Shown: positions 43,222 to 52,066, counted from the stretch's first letter. The stretch: 64,000 bases of DNA from Emticicia sp. C21 (GCF_003418935.1 NZ_QVMT01000001.1:1-64000); one strand, 5' to 3'. Made by a program: numbers and translations. The notes: generated by a model from the letters alone, not told the origin.

Positions 43222-44979
43222 TCAATACCCTACACTCGTATTATCCCCTCTGGGGTCAGAGCCGCCTTCTAATTTACCATCCGGACGAAGCATGATGCAA
43301 TCCATACGACCTAATGAACCCACCATGGGTACAAGATTATAACCTTTAGTCTTCAGGTTATTAATAGTTGCTTCACTGAAAGCATTTTTCTCGAAAGTTG
43401 TATTATCTGGCAACCATTGGTGGTGAAATTTCAGGGCATTAACCGCCTGTTGCATGGTCATACCGTGCTCTAATACATTCAAAATCGTCTGATAAACAGA
43501 AGTAATGATAGTTGAGCCGCCGGGAGTCCCCACTACCATAAATAATTTACCATCTTTCTCCACAATAGTCGGTGTCATTGATGAAAGCATGCGTTTACCC
43601 GGTACAATCTCATTGGCTTTATTGCCAATCAGACCAAACATATTAGGTACACCTGGTTTGATACTGAAATCATCCATTTCGTTGTTCATCAAAAATCCAC
43701 CACCTTGCACAACTACTTTACTGCCAAATCCTCCGTTAAGAGTGGTAGTGATAGATACTGCATTCCCCTCTTTATCTACCACCGAATAATGCGTAGTCTC
43801 ATTGCTTTCATAGCCTGGCACTGCGCCGCTACTAATCGCTTTGCTATCTGTGGCTTTTGCAAATGAGAAATCACTCATACGATTTTTCAGGTATCCTTTA
43901 TCTGTCAACTCTTTTACAGGCACCTTTACGAAATCAGGGTCGCCTAACCATTTTGCACGATCGGCATACACCCGACGTTCGGCTTCAATCATTACCTGCA
44001 CTGTTGAATCTGAGTTCCAACCCCAGCGTTTCAACGGATATGGCTCTACAAATTTCATTAATTGCATCAAGGCTACTCCCCCACTTGAGGTGGGTGGCAT
44101 GGTAATAATCTTAAAGTCTTTGTATTGATCAACAATGGCATGACGCCAGACTGAATGATAGTTTTTCAAGTCTTCATGCGTGATAATTCCTTTGCCACGT
44201 TCCATTTCTTTTACCAATAGGTCGGCACATTCGCCTTCATAAAAACCAGCCCGTTTTTTTGCCTGAATTAAAGTCAATATTCTACCCAAATCTTTTTGAA
44301 CCAACGTATCACCCTGTTTCCACGCCTGTTTATCCGGACGGATATAATAGGGCGAATCAGTGGCGTTTACTTTCATTACATCTGCTTTCACTCTGTTTAA
44401 TCCAACTGCTTCTCTTTCGGTTAACACTATTCCATTTTCAGCTAAGACAATAGACGGAGCCACCACTTTCTTCCATGAGAGCTTACCGAATTTTTCGTGC
44501 ATGCTTACCATCCCATCTACAGAGCCCGGAACACCACTGGCTAAATGCCCTAAGATACTTAAACCAGCAATTGGATTTCCGTTGGCATCGAGGTACATAT
44601 CACGATGAGCTTTCATAGGGGCTTTTTCACGAAAATCGAGTGTATAGGTACCGCCTTTTTTATCACGGTATACCAAAAAACCACCTCCACCCAAATTACC
44701 TGCCCACGGATACACCACTGCCAAAGCAAAGTGAGTAGCCACAGCTGCATCAATGGCATTGCCGCCTGCTTTTAGTATATCAACTCCTACCTGTGAGGCT
44801 ATCGGATGTGCAGAAGCTACCATGCCATTATCGGCTAGTACGCCTTTTTTATCATAAAAAGTCTGAATACCTGGCACATCTACTGCATATTCGCTTAAGC
44901 CTTTGATTTGTTGATCTTGTGTTGGTTTATTTTTGCAGGAAGCAATCAGAACTAGAAGAAAAAGCAGATTTTTTTTCAT
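43222..44979 (-). CDS. ggt: gamma-glutamyltransferase, lipoprotein form
   Basis: Cleaves gamma-glutamyl bonds of glutathione and similar peptides outside the cytoplasm. It has 585 residues with a lipoprotein signal (FLLVLIASC, Cys15), so it is probably anchored in an outer membrane leaflet. The proenzyme cuts itself before the Thr pair of NETTHYSVVD (the expected nucleophile is T395). Substrate loops include GGNAIDAAVATHFALAVVYP, TLDFREKAP and the GTPGGSTIITSVYQTILNV block. It stands alone with a minus-strand start at 44979. Confidence 0.95.
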   Translation of the reverse strand: MKKNLLFLLVLIASCKNKPTQDQQIKGLSEYAVDVPGIQTFYDKKGVLADNGMVASAHPIASQVGVDILKAGGNAIDAAVATHFALAVVYPWAGNLGGGGFLVYRDKKGGTYTLDFREKAPMKAHRDMYLDANGNPIAGLSILGHLASGVPGSVDGMVSMHEKFGKLSWKKVVAPSIVLAENGIVLTEREAVGLNRVKADVMKVNATDSPYYIRPDKQAWKQGDTLVQKDLGRILTLIQAKKRAGFYEGECADLLVKEMERGKGIITHEDLKNYHSVWRHAIVDQYKDFKIITMPPTSSGGVALMQLMKFVEPYPLKRWGWNSDSTVQVMIEAERRVYADRAKWLGDPDFVKVPVKELTDKGYLKNRMSDFSFAKATDSKAISSGAVPGYESNETTHYSVVDKEGNAVSITTTLNGGFGSKVVVQGGGFLMNNEMDDFSIKPGVPNMFGLIGNKANEIVPGKRMLSSMTPTIVEKDGKLFMVVGTPGGSTIITSVYQTILNVLEHGMTMQQAVNALKFHHQWLPDNTTFEKNAFSEATINNLKTKGYNLVPMVGSLGRMDCIMLRPDGKLEGGSDPRGDNTSVGY

Positions 44980-45310
44980 TAAATTGGTTTTTAGGGTAAT
45001 AAGAAACTGTTTGAGTTAGTCTTGTTTTGTTCAAAAAATTTAAATCAAAGAGTTTCTGAGTGTATGCCAAAAACAAATTTAAGTTATTAGTAGAAAATGT
45101 AACTATTAAACTAGATTTTTTTGCAGAAGCTATGCAACTCTTTATTTCTCTCCAACTTCTGATTTATAAAAATATGCCACTAATCTATCTTCTTTTGGCA
45201 TCTATCAGGTTATCAATACTAAATTCATAAATAGTAATCGTACTTGACAAAAAAGAGGCTGCAGCACCTGTCCAGACCGAGTAAGCTAGTTTTCCAATAC
45301 ACTTACATTA
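44980..45310. other. 331-bp spacer between ggt and a receiver gene
   Basis: It contains the 5-prime region of ggt and the 3-prime region of the receiver gene. A GC-richer stretch, gaggctgcagcacctgtcc (about 45255), is followed on the minus strand by a T run and may be the receiver gene terminator, but the stem is not well formed. No gene is visible. Confidence 0.4.
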
Positions 45311-45715
45311 TTAAGACTGCAAGGTGTTCTGATACGCCTGAATAATACTTTTTACATTAGCGGCATATTCATCAAAATTATATGGTTTTGTTTTGAATAT
45401 ATTTGCTCCTTTGCTAATCGTATCTTCTTCTAAATGTTTATTGCTGGCAGTAGTCAGAATTGCACAAAACGTATCTCTGTGTTTTTTGTCAGCACGGATT
45501 TCTACCAGTGCTTCTATACCATTTTTCAGGTGCATATTCACATCTAATACAATCATGTCAAACTTATCTGAAGTTTGCAGTAAATGCATCAATTCTAAAC
45601 CGTTTTTCACGGTTGTCAGCAAAATGGGTATTTGTGTGAGTTGGGTTGCCTCCTGAAAGAAGTCTCTATCGTCTTCATCATCGTCGGCTAATACAATTTT
45701 CAATATTTCCGGCAT
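45311..45715 (-). CDS. single-domain response regulator
   Basis: A 134-residue receiver domain: acidic residues D11-D13 in VLADDDEDDRDF, phosphoacceptor D58 in MIVLDVNMHLKNG, Thr88-89 in AILTTASN, and K110 in FKTKPYNFDEY. This DDDEDDRDFF form is the one found in the Rcp1-like subgroup of single-domain regulators common in Bacteroidota. No kinase is adjacent. An orphan whose partner could be anywhere in the genome. Confidence 0.9.
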   Translation of the reverse strand: MPEILKIVLADDDEDDRDFFQEATQLTQIPILLTTVKNGLELMHLLQTSDKFDMIVLDVNMHLKNGIEALVEIRADKKHRDTFCAILTTASNKHLEEDTISKGANIFKTKPYNFDEYAANVKSIIQAYQNTLQS

Positions 45716-46251
45716 TGGTACTGTTTAAATTGATGGGTAGCTTTTAAAGTGTTTCGCTAAAAGTCAGGTTAATTCTCAAATATACTAACAAAAAATCAAT
45801 TTTTAATGAATAAACTAATAGCCTCTATCATGAAAACAGAAAGGTTTGATTAGTGATAATCAGCCACTGTAGAAAGTATTCTTATAATAGGTTAATACGC
45901 ACTACATATTTAGTGATTTTTTATATAAGTATAAATACTTATTATAGTTTTTTTTAAATACACTACTCCAATTCATTTTTAAGGCTATGAAATACTACAC
46001 TACTGTAGTAAAACCGTTAATTAACGTATAAGCATTCCTAAATATTTTAAGAAAAATTTTGACAATTCGAGGAATATATTGTAACTTTCCTTGCATAATA
46101 AAATAGCCTGGAAAAATTTTCGTTCATCAGTTTAACAGACTGTCTGTTTTCTTAGGTAATAGCCTGTAAACTTAGTGGCTGTATCATTTACAGCTTAATT
46201 ATCTGTACGATAAAAGCATCTCTTCAATTTTAATCTCCTAACTACACACTG
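45716..46251. other. 536-bp regulatory-looking spacer upstream of member D
   Basis: It holds three perfect dyads: ATAAGTAT-AA-ATACTTAT (45925-45942), TACTACA-CTAC-TGTAGTA (45993-46010) and AACAGAC-T-GTCTGTT (46134-46148). It also holds a promoter (46058-46089) and a direct repeat AATAGCCTG (46102 and 46158). No gene is seen. Confidence 0.6.
46058..46089 (+). promoter_or_regulatory. Bacteroidota-type promoter of member D
   Basis: TTTG (46058-46061), 20 bases, then TAACTTTC (46082-46089), one base off TAnnTTTG. It would give a leader of about 155 nt to the ATG at 46252, with one dyad inside the leader. Confidence 0.5.
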
Positions 46252-46491
46252 ATGGCAACTGTTTTTAATCTCAAAAGTAAGGTATCAGAAGCACTCCAAT
46301 TGAGCAAATTGATGGCTCAGAATACCTTTGGTAACGATTTTTTTGTGATGATAAAAATCAAGGTTGATGGTGAACCAACCATGAGTTCACTCAAAAAATT
46401 CAAGGATTTTTTAGAAAAAGAACGTCTACGTTATGTTTCTTCATTTTCCTCAAAAATGGGAATCATGAATATATCTATTTATAGTTATTAG
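46252..46491 (+). CDS. small alpha-beta protein, family member D
   Basis: A 79-residue protein, MATVFNLKSKVSEALQLSK. It matches the family pattern: LKSKVSEALQLSKLM, a strand (FFVMIKIKVDG), helix 2 (MSSLKKFKDFLEKERLR), then YVSSFSSK and a closing strand (IMNISIYSY). Helix 2 has the S-x-L-K-K shared with member C (SSKLKKLI), and LRYVSSF resembles LRFKSSV of member B. No signal peptide. Single gene with a long leader and several upstream dyads. Unknown function. Confidence 0.65.
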   Translation: MATVFNLKSKVSEALQLSKLMAQNTFGNDFFVMIKIKVDGEPTMSSLKKFKDFLEKERLRYVSSFSSKMGIMNISIYSY

Positions 46492-46547
46492 CAGGGGCTT
46501 ATTAATATAGCCATGAGACATTATTAGAAAAATAAGTAGAAAAGAAG

Positions 46548-46584
46548 AGTGCTGTACCCTGGTCTGGATATAGCACTTTTTTGT
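46548..46584 (+). terminator. terminator of member D
   Basis: AGTGCT pairs with AGCACT around an 18-base loop, followed by TTTTTT, 57 bp after the stop. Confidence 0.65.
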
Positions 46585-46671
46585 GCCACGATTTTTAAAA
46601 TCTTATTTTATTTGGAGATTTTGTCATACTATTCAACAGTTGCAGTGAAACAGGTCTTAGTGCTTTCAGCT

Positions 46672-47298
46672 TCATGATTCAGGTTGTTTAGCTTTATATG
46701 GAAAATCTTCTGCTGTTGTGTAATACTCCAAACCTAATACCCATATAATGATAAGCAAATAAGTAGCTTTCTGTGTGATGGGAAGAATTTCAAGCCATGT
46801 ACTCGAATAATATACAAAATCACTAAAATACAGAGTTATCAGGCAAAGAGTGGTGAGTATCTTAAAAAATAATGAACGGGAAGTAAACACAAATACCGAC
46901 AAATAGAAGATGGCCAACATGGCAAATGTACATGAGATAGTTACCATTATATCATGGTAGCGGGTAACTACAAAAAAAGCAAAAAACATGGCAGTCATTC
47001 CCGCATAACGGATTATCATTGCACTACTCAGGTGTTGTATTTTAGCAGAAGTTCTATAAAAAAAGATGCCTAAGCCCAGACATAAGAAAAACATACCTGC
47101 AAAAGCCCAAAGCATACCAGGATTTGAAATCCCATTCATCCCTTTTGCATCAAATAAATTACAGAGGTAGTTATTTGCCCAGTCGTATCCGCTCGATTGT
47201 AAGCTAGCCTGTGAACCTCCGGGGTATAAAAGAGTAGCTATGAATAACAATACAACCGCCAAAGCCAGACAAATAACAATCAAGTGTTTCTGAACCAT
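46672..47298 (-). CDS. six-helix membrane protein (DUF998-like)
   Basis: A 208-residue protein with six hydrophobic helices. The first loop holds LYPGGSQ...SGYDWANNYLCNLFDAKG, a layout reminiscent of DUF998-type proteins (a Y/D-W-x-x-N-Y-L-S-x-L motif), a match made by memory. Function unknown. It lies just upstream of nothing on its strand and 40 bp downstream of the next minus-strand gene, so they may be cotranscribed. Confidence 0.5.
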   Translation of the reverse strand: MVQKHLIVICLALAVVLLFIATLLYPGGSQASLQSSGYDWANNYLCNLFDAKGMNGISNPGMLWAFAGMFFLCLGLGIFFYRTSAKIQHLSSAMIIRYAGMTAMFFAFFVVTRYHDIMVTISCTFAMLAIFYLSVFVFTSRSLFFKILTTLCLITLYFSDFVYYSSTWLEILPITQKATYLLIIIWVLGLEYYTTAEDFPYKAKQPES

Positions 47299-47338
47299 GG
47301 GTGTGTTTTTTTAGACTCTATCGGATTTAGTAATTTCT

Positions 47339-47908
47339 CTATTTGTCTGATATTTTTTCATAATCGCTTCCGCTTAATTCAGTAAGTTCTTCAATACTTT
47401 CAAAAATATTTATTCCTGCAAGCCCTGTCCCCTCCGGAGACGTTAATGTATGTGTAATCAAATAACCGCTGTCTAATAGAAAAAAACCTTTCTCATCTAT
47501 CCTATTATACCAGATAAAATCAACAATTACCCTGTCTTTAAAATGCTTAAAATCATCGTCCGCATCCATATCATAAAATCCGTTCTCTTTCTTGATAGGT
47601 TTATGTCCAAATAATCTACTAAATAATTTATGAAGGAAGTTCTTATTATCTTCTACAATTTCATCGGTTGGTTTACTTTCAGATTTAAAATGATAATCAT
47701 ATTTCTTTCCAAAGAAACTTAAAGCACCGGGTTTTACTTCTAACAATTCTATTTCATAATCTCCTTCGAACCAACCCCTTGGTATATCAATTATCCATTG
47801 CTTATCAAGTTCAATAAAGCATTCGGCTGTATCAAGCCATTCGTCATATTTACCATATAAACAATAGATATTTGTTATTCTCTTCCCAATAATTTCTTTA
47901 AGAAGCAT
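47339..47908 (-). CDS. hypothetical acidic protein
   Basis: A 189-residue cytoplasmic protein, MLLKEIIGKRITNIYCLYG. It is rich in aromatic and acidic residues, with strand-like segments CFIELDKQWIIDIP and DYEIELLEVKPGALSFFG and a charged middle (NKNFLHKLFSRLFGHKPIKK). No membrane segment or signal. The look is that of stand-alone immunity or SMI1-like proteins, but no toxin is near. Function unknown. Confidence 0.45.
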   Translation of the reverse strand: MLLKEIIGKRITNIYCLYGKYDEWLDTAECFIELDKQWIIDIPRGWFEGDYEIELLEVKPGALSFFGKKYDYHFKSESKPTDEIVEDNKNFLHKLFSRLFGHKPIKKENGFYDMDADDDFKHFKDRVIVDFIWYNRIDEKGFFLLDSGYLITHTLTSPEGTGLAGINIFESIEELTELSGSDYEKISDK

Positions 47909-48094
47909 TTATTTACAGTTTGTGTTTTTTTTCTAAAATTCGCTTTTTTTCGGGATTACCATACATGAAATCATGATTTTATTTTATTCATCAGAATATT
48001 TGCAAATAATTTCACTTCTTCTATAACCTTCTGTATCATTTGTGCATCTACTCAATGAAATAGCAATTATTTAATTTTATTAACTACCTGATTT

Positions 48095-49777
48095 ATGAAA
48101 AAGCAAATACTTATTATAATCACCAGTTTATTGGTAAGCAATACCTATGCTCAATCCTTTCTGAATCTTGATTTTGAACATGAAACCTACAAAGCTCAAC
48201 CCCGAAAATGGTCTATCGAAGGTGAAGGCAATTTTAGTGCTGAGGTAGTTAATACCGATAAACACAGCGGCCAGAAAAGTTTGCATATTCACTTAAAAGA
48301 TGCAGAGACTTACACTTTTTTATCATTACCTAAGGAGAAAATAGAAGGAAAAAAAATTCAGATAAGTGGGTATATCAAACTCTCTAATCTTGATTCTTTA
48401 CAAGTTATGTTAGCTTTTAAAGACCCAGCCGGAAAACCTCAGGTATCTCAAACTAAAAGTATGACTCTTGATAATTGGAATCTAATTTCAAATGAAGCTA
48501 CCTATCCCACCGATTATTCTTCGGATAGATTATTAATAGCTCTTATAGTTGTTGGAAGTGGCGATGTGTGGTTTGATGATGTTTCTTTAAAAATCGATGG
48601 AAAAGAATTTGGAAATGGTAAACCGGATTTTGCAGAACCTTCTCAAATTGCGCTCGCTATAATAAATACACACTGTTTTCCCATAAAAAATATCGAAAAT
48701 GACCAGATTATTGATGATTTAAAGCCTTTAAGAAATGTCATTTCAAATGCCCGAATTTTTGCTCTGGGAGAAAACTCTCATGGCTCTGCTTCTTTGTTCA
48801 AACTAAAATTAAAATTCGTAAAGTATCTGGTAGAAAAGGAGGGATTTACTGTTTTTGCGCTTGAATCTCCAGTTGTTGAAGCAGATAAAATCAACGACTA
48901 TGTATTAAAAAATACTGGTACAAAAACAGATGTTATGAAAAATCTGGTATATCCAAGCTGGCAAAACGCAGATATGCTTCACATCATTGAATGGTTAAAG
49001 GCTTATAATATAAAAGCCCGACGTAAGGTTTCATTTAGAGGAATTGATATACAGGATGGACTACCTTCGCTAAACGCTTTGCAACAATTTGCTGCACAAT
49101 ATGATACATTACTGGTTCCAAAATTAAAAGAATTGGCCTTACATTATGACACCGCTTTAAAAAAGAACGATTGGCAATCGGTATTAAACGAAGCTTTTAC
49201 CCTATCCGCTTATTTACAGCAAAAATCAGCGGCAGATTACACAGGTATTAATTTCAGCTATCTACAATCTATTAAAAAATATGCAACTGTATTGGTTCAG
49301 AATATCCACTTGAAATCAGGGGTCAGGGATAGAGATTATTATATGGCCGAGAATATAAAGTGGTTGGTGGAACAAGATAAAGATGTTAAAATTATAGTTT
49401 CTGCAGATAATACCCATGTAACCAAGGCAAGTGGTAAAATGGGTAATTACTTATCTAAAGCACTAGGGAATGATTACCTTGTTGTAGGCACTACTTTTAA
49501 CTCAGGGACATATAGTGCTTATGGAGATAAAGAATTTTATGAGGTTCATCCCTCTTTTGTTGGCACTTATGAATATATTTTTTCTAAAGCTAAGTATAAA
49601 GATTTTATCGTTGATTTAAGAAATAAGGATATACGAAACATATTGCCTACAATATCAGGTTTTCGTTCTATTGGTTCAAGACCTCAGGAAACTACTCAAT
49701 TTGCTGAAATAACTTTAACAGAACATTTTGACTTAATTGCCTATTTAGAAAAATCCGCACATACCAAAAAGAAATAG
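48095..49777 (+). CDS. secreted erythromycin-esterase-family protein with N-terminal beta domain
   Basis: A 560-residue protein with a signal peptide (cut after NTYAQS). Residues 25-175 form a jelly-roll-like carbohydrate-binding-type domain (FLNLDFEHETYKAQPRKWSIEGEG ... VWFDDVSLKIDG, split here by gaps). Residues 190-550 form an erythromycin-esterase-type domain: ALGENSHGSASLFKLKLKFV, FALESPV, and VIVSADNTHVTK-like (KIIVSADNTHVTKASGKMG). Family members hydrolyse esters, but many are not antibiotic esterases, so drug resistance should not be assumed. It stands alone. Confidence 0.85.
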   Translation: MKKQILIIITSLLVSNTYAQSFLNLDFEHETYKAQPRKWSIEGEGNFSAEVVNTDKHSGQKSLHIHLKDAETYTFLSLPKEKIEGKKIQISGYIKLSNLDSLQVMLAFKDPAGKPQVSQTKSMTLDNWNLISNEATYPTDYSSDRLLIALIVVGSGDVWFDDVSLKIDGKEFGNGKPDFAEPSQIALAIINTHCFPIKNIENDQIIDDLKPLRNVISNARIFALGENSHGSASLFKLKLKFVKYLVEKEGFTVFALESPVVEADKINDYVLKNTGTKTDVMKNLVYPSWQNADMLHIIEWLKAYNIKARRKVSFRGIDIQDGLPSLNALQQFAAQYDTLLVPKLKELALHYDTALKKNDWQSVLNEAFTLSAYLQQKSAADYTGINFSYLQSIKKYATVLVQNIHLKSGVRDRDYYMAENIKWLVEQDKDVKIIVSADNTHVTKASGKMGNYLSKALGNDYLVVGTTFNSGTYSAYGDKEFYEVHPSFVGTYEYIFSKAKYKDFIVDLRNKDIRNILPTISGFRSIGSRPQETTQFAEITLTEHFDLIAYLEKSAHTKKK

Positions 49778-49820
49778 AGTGAGGAATTGAGGATTAAACT
49801 AGCTTAAAATCGAGTCATTA

Positions 49821-49865
49821 ATTGAATCTCCTGCTCATTAAAAGCATTTTCGCAGGAGACTCAAT
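49821..49865. terminator. hairpin between the esterase-like gene and the tRNA pair
   Basis: Arms ATTGAATCTCCTGC and GCAGGAGACTCAAT (one mismatch) around a 17-base loop. It could end transcripts from both sides. The T tracts are weak. Confidence 0.55.
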
Positions 49866-49895
49866 TACAGTATTAAGGCGTTTCAATTCCCTAAG

Positions 49896-49966
49896 AGTCC
49901 GGTGTCGGAATCAAACCGACTACATTTGTTTTGCAGACAAATACCCATCCATTGAGCATACCGGAC
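49896..49966 (-). tRNA. tRNA-Cys (anticodon GCA)
   Basis: A 71-nt cloverleaf. Acceptor GTCCGGT pairs with ACCGGAC, discriminator T, as expected for tRNA-Cys. The anticodon stem TTTGT/ACAAA encloses CTGCAAA (anticodon GCA), and the T arm is GTCGG/CCGAC. It follows tRNA-Trp by a few bases. CCA is not encoded. Confidence 0.95.
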
Positions 49967-49970
49967 TTAT

Positions 49971-50044
49971 TGGCACATCGGGTAGGAATCGAACCTACAA
50001 ATTACGTTTTGGAGACGTAGGTTTTACCATTAAACTACCGATGT
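49971..50044 (-). tRNA. tRNA-Trp (anticodon CCA), CCA end encoded
   Basis: Acceptor ACATCGG pairs with CCGATGT, discriminator G, then an encoded CCA (49973-49971). The anticodon stem TACGT/ACGTA encloses CTCCAAA (anticodon CCA), and the T arm is GTAGG/CCTAC. Tandem with tRNA-Cys. The encoded CCA differs from the other two tRNAs in this window. Confidence 0.95.
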
Positions 50045-50083
50045 GTATAAAATGCAGAGTCGATTTGGCAAGATAAGCGGCAA

Positions 50084-50115
50084 TAAAAAAGCCGCTTAGT
50101 GTACACACCAAGCGG
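50084..50115 (-). terminator. terminator of the probable small RNA
   Basis: A near-perfect stem of GCCGCTTGGTGT and ACACTAAGCGGC around GT, followed by TTTTTTATT on the minus strand. It lies about 40 bp before tRNA-Trp. Confidence 0.8.
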
Positions 50116-50211
50116 CTCAGAATATCTTGAGAAATGGATATAACTACCTTGCCTGATGCGGACTTTGCCCGTACCAACAACAATTAGTATTATATGCCAT
50201 TTGATTTTTCA
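50088..50211 (-). ncRNA. probable small RNA upstream of tRNA-Trp
   Basis: On the minus strand a consensus promoter (TTTG, N17, TACCTTTG at 50224-50217) is followed about 115 bases later by a strong terminator: GCCGCTT...AAGCGGC with an inner TGT/ACA pairing, then TTTTTT (to about 50083). Between them are two small hairpins (CGG-gcaaagt-CCG and CTCA-agatattc-TGAG) and no convincing gene; a TTG frame here runs on into the tRNAs. No match to 4.5S, 6S or tmRNA signatures is seen. The unit ends before the tRNAs. Confidence 0.45.
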
Positions 50212-50216
50212 TATCA

Positions 50217-50245
50217 CAAAGGTAAAATATTTTTTATGAACCAAA
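50217..50245 (-). promoter_or_regulatory. Bacteroidota promoter of the probable small RNA
   Basis: On the minus strand TTTG (50245-50242), 17 bases, then TACCTTTG (50224-50217). The -7 box is exact; the spacing is 2-3 bases short of the best case. Confidence 0.6.
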
Positions 50246-50280
50246 CAAGCTTTTTCTTAAAATTTTCTTAAAATCTACAC

Positions 50281-50724
50281 TCAACTTAAATCCCTGCTCA
50301 GCTTGATATTCATATAAGGTGTCCAGACTTTCTCTTTATTTAACTGCTCCCAGACTCCCGAAAACACAGTATCTTCCTCACTGAATCTGCCTTTAAACAA
50401 CAGTGACTCCCCTTTAAATATCCAAAGATCGTCCGCCAGTGTCGCAGTCATAGAGCCCGAATTACCCTTATTGTCGTAATGCTGCATGGTATAGTGATTG
50501 GCGTCTTTATCCAAACCTATTACTTCAAAAGTCTGAACTTTATCGTCTCCTATGCTTACATCTACTTTATGTAGAAGGAAGTATCCACCCGGCAGCCACT
50601 CGTAAGTATCCGATCCTTTTACTTCAATGCCTGCACTGGTATTCGTAGGTAAAACCAATCCCTGGGTATTCCATTTACCTACAAATTTGTCTAAATGGTT
50701 GTGTGCTATTTCTTGAGTTTCCAT
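50281..50724 (-). CDS. DUF1579-like protein
   Basis: A 147-residue cytoplasmic protein, with HLDKFVGKWNTQGLVLP at the N terminus and YEWLPGGYFLLHKVDVSIGD and WIFKGESLLFKGRFSEE further on. This fits the lipocalin-like DUF1579 layout (W-x-x-x-G, then G-x-F-L-x-H). Function unknown. It stands about 80 bp downstream of the nitronate monooxygenase gene on the same strand and may share its transcript. Confidence 0.65.
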   Translation of the reverse strand: METQEIAHNHLDKFVGKWNTQGLVLPTNTSAGIEVKGSDTYEWLPGGYFLLHKVDVSIGDDKVQTFEVIGLDKDANHYTMQHYDNKGNSGSMTATLADDLWIFKGESLLFKGRFSEEDTVFSGVWEQLNKEKVWTPYMNIKLSRDLS

Positions 50725-50806
50725 TGTTGTGTTTAATTGTATGTTCTTGCATTTAACACTTATCTATAGGGCATTGTTTGAAATAAGCACACTTAAAATT
50801 CTTTCT

Positions 50807-51970
50807 TTATACCTTTCCCATTTCATGCACCAAAGACTCCATTAATACTTTAGCATCCTTGTATTTAAGTAGAGATGCTGATTGCCCTGCCCAGAACGAT
50901 TTGAAATCAGGATTACTGCTTGAAGTGGCCGGATAAGCTTTGAGATGGCCCATAAATTTGCCTTGCAGTGGGTACGGTGCCATCAGATTTCCTTTTTCTT
51001 TCAATTCTTCGGTCAATCGGTTTTTTAATCCTCGAGATAATCTGCCTGTGAAGACTTTAGTGAGTATGGTATACTTGGCATCAGGGTCAAATAATCGCTC
51101 TTTATGGTCTGCACTAGCGTTTGATTGTGCAGTTGCCAGAAAAGCCGTGCCCATCTGTACGGCATGAGCTCCCAAAGCTACTGCTGCTTTAATACCTCTG
51201 GCATCAACAATGCCACCTGCAGCAATTATTGGCACTTTTACCGCATCAGCCACCTGTGGAATCAATGAAAACAAACCTGTTAATGAATCTTCTGCTGATT
51301 TCAGAAAAGATACTCTGTGTCCCCCTGCTTCCATCCCAGTGGCTACTATGGCATCTACTCCGGCTTTTTCCAGGGCAATGGCTTCGTCAACAGTTGTAGC
51401 TGTGCCGACAGTCTTTATGCCTAAACTACGCAATTTTTCCATATCATTCTCGTTTGGAATCCCAAACACGAAACTGAAAACAGCAGGTTTTACTTCAAAA
51501 ATTGCCTGCAACTGGTCTTCATACTTTGGACCAAGATTTTGAGGTCTTTCAGGAATAGGCAAACCTAATTCATCAAAATAAGGCTTGAATATTTCTGTAA
51601 GAGTCTGATAATCTTTGTCATCAAAATCTGCCAGACGGGCATCCCGGTCGTTTACCCATAGATTTAGGTTGAATGGCTTATTGGTTTGCTTCCGTATCGC
51701 CAGGCTAGTTTCTACGATTTGCTCCGGTGTAAAAGGTTGCATACCAAACGAGCCTAAAGCTCCTGCATTTGAGACAGTTGTTGTCAATTCAACAGATGAT
51801 AAACCACCTCCGAATGGCCCTTGAACTATGGGATATTGAATGCCTAGTAAGTCGGTGAATTTAGTTTGATTCCACATCTTTTTATCGTTTTTTGTTGTAT
51901 CCTTTAGTGTGCTAATATTAGCCCCTAAAGTTGAGATAGACAAGGTTTTTATGGCATTTCTTCTTTTCAT
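50807..51970 (-). CDS. nitronate monooxygenase-like FMN enzyme, exported or anchored form
   Basis: A 387-residue protein if started at ATG 51970 (MKRRNAIKTLSISTLGANIS), preferred over a TTG at 52042. The first residues look like a twin-arginine-type signal. From about residue 31 it is an NMO TIM barrel: LLGIQYPIVQGPFGGGLSS, GVDAIVATGMEAGGHR, VPIIAAGGIVDARGIKAAVALGAHAVQMGTAFLAT. It oxidises nitronates such as propionate 3-nitronate. An extracytoplasmic form is unusual, so the next ATG (MWNQTKF) may be the true start. The Crp-like regulator lies just upstream. Confidence 0.85.
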   Translation of the reverse strand: MKRRNAIKTLSISTLGANISTLKDTTKNDKKMWNQTKFTDLLGIQYPIVQGPFGGGLSSVELTTTVSNAGALGSFGMQPFTPEQIVETSLAIRKQTNKPFNLNLWVNDRDARLADFDDKDYQTLTEIFKPYFDELGLPIPERPQNLGPKYEDQLQAIFEVKPAVFSFVFGIPNENDMEKLRSLGIKTVGTATTVDEAIALEKAGVDAIVATGMEAGGHRVSFLKSAEDSLTGLFSLIPQVADAVKVPIIAAGGIVDARGIKAAVALGAHAVQMGTAFLATAQSNASADHKERLFDPDAKYTILTKVFTGRLSRGLKNRLTEELKEKGNLMAPYPLQGKFMGHLKAYPATSSSNPDFKSFWAGQSASLLKYKDAKVLMESLVHEMGKV

Positions 51971-52066
51971 AGCAATACTCATTTGATTAAAACTGCTACA
52001 AAGTTCGGTCATGAAAAATCCTTGTGCGAGGACATAGCTCAACGATTTTATGTGATATACCTCACA

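Noticed and set aside
48095-49777. Antibiotic resistance gene
   Set aside because: The esterase-type domain is present, but most Bacteroidota relatives with signal peptides and added beta domains are not known macrolide esterases and nothing here shows such activity.
49822-50183. Protein frames over the tRNA genes (plus 49822-50076, minus 49995-50183)
   Set aside because: They overlap tRNA-Cys and tRNA-Trp, which have full cloverleaves, and start with rare codons.
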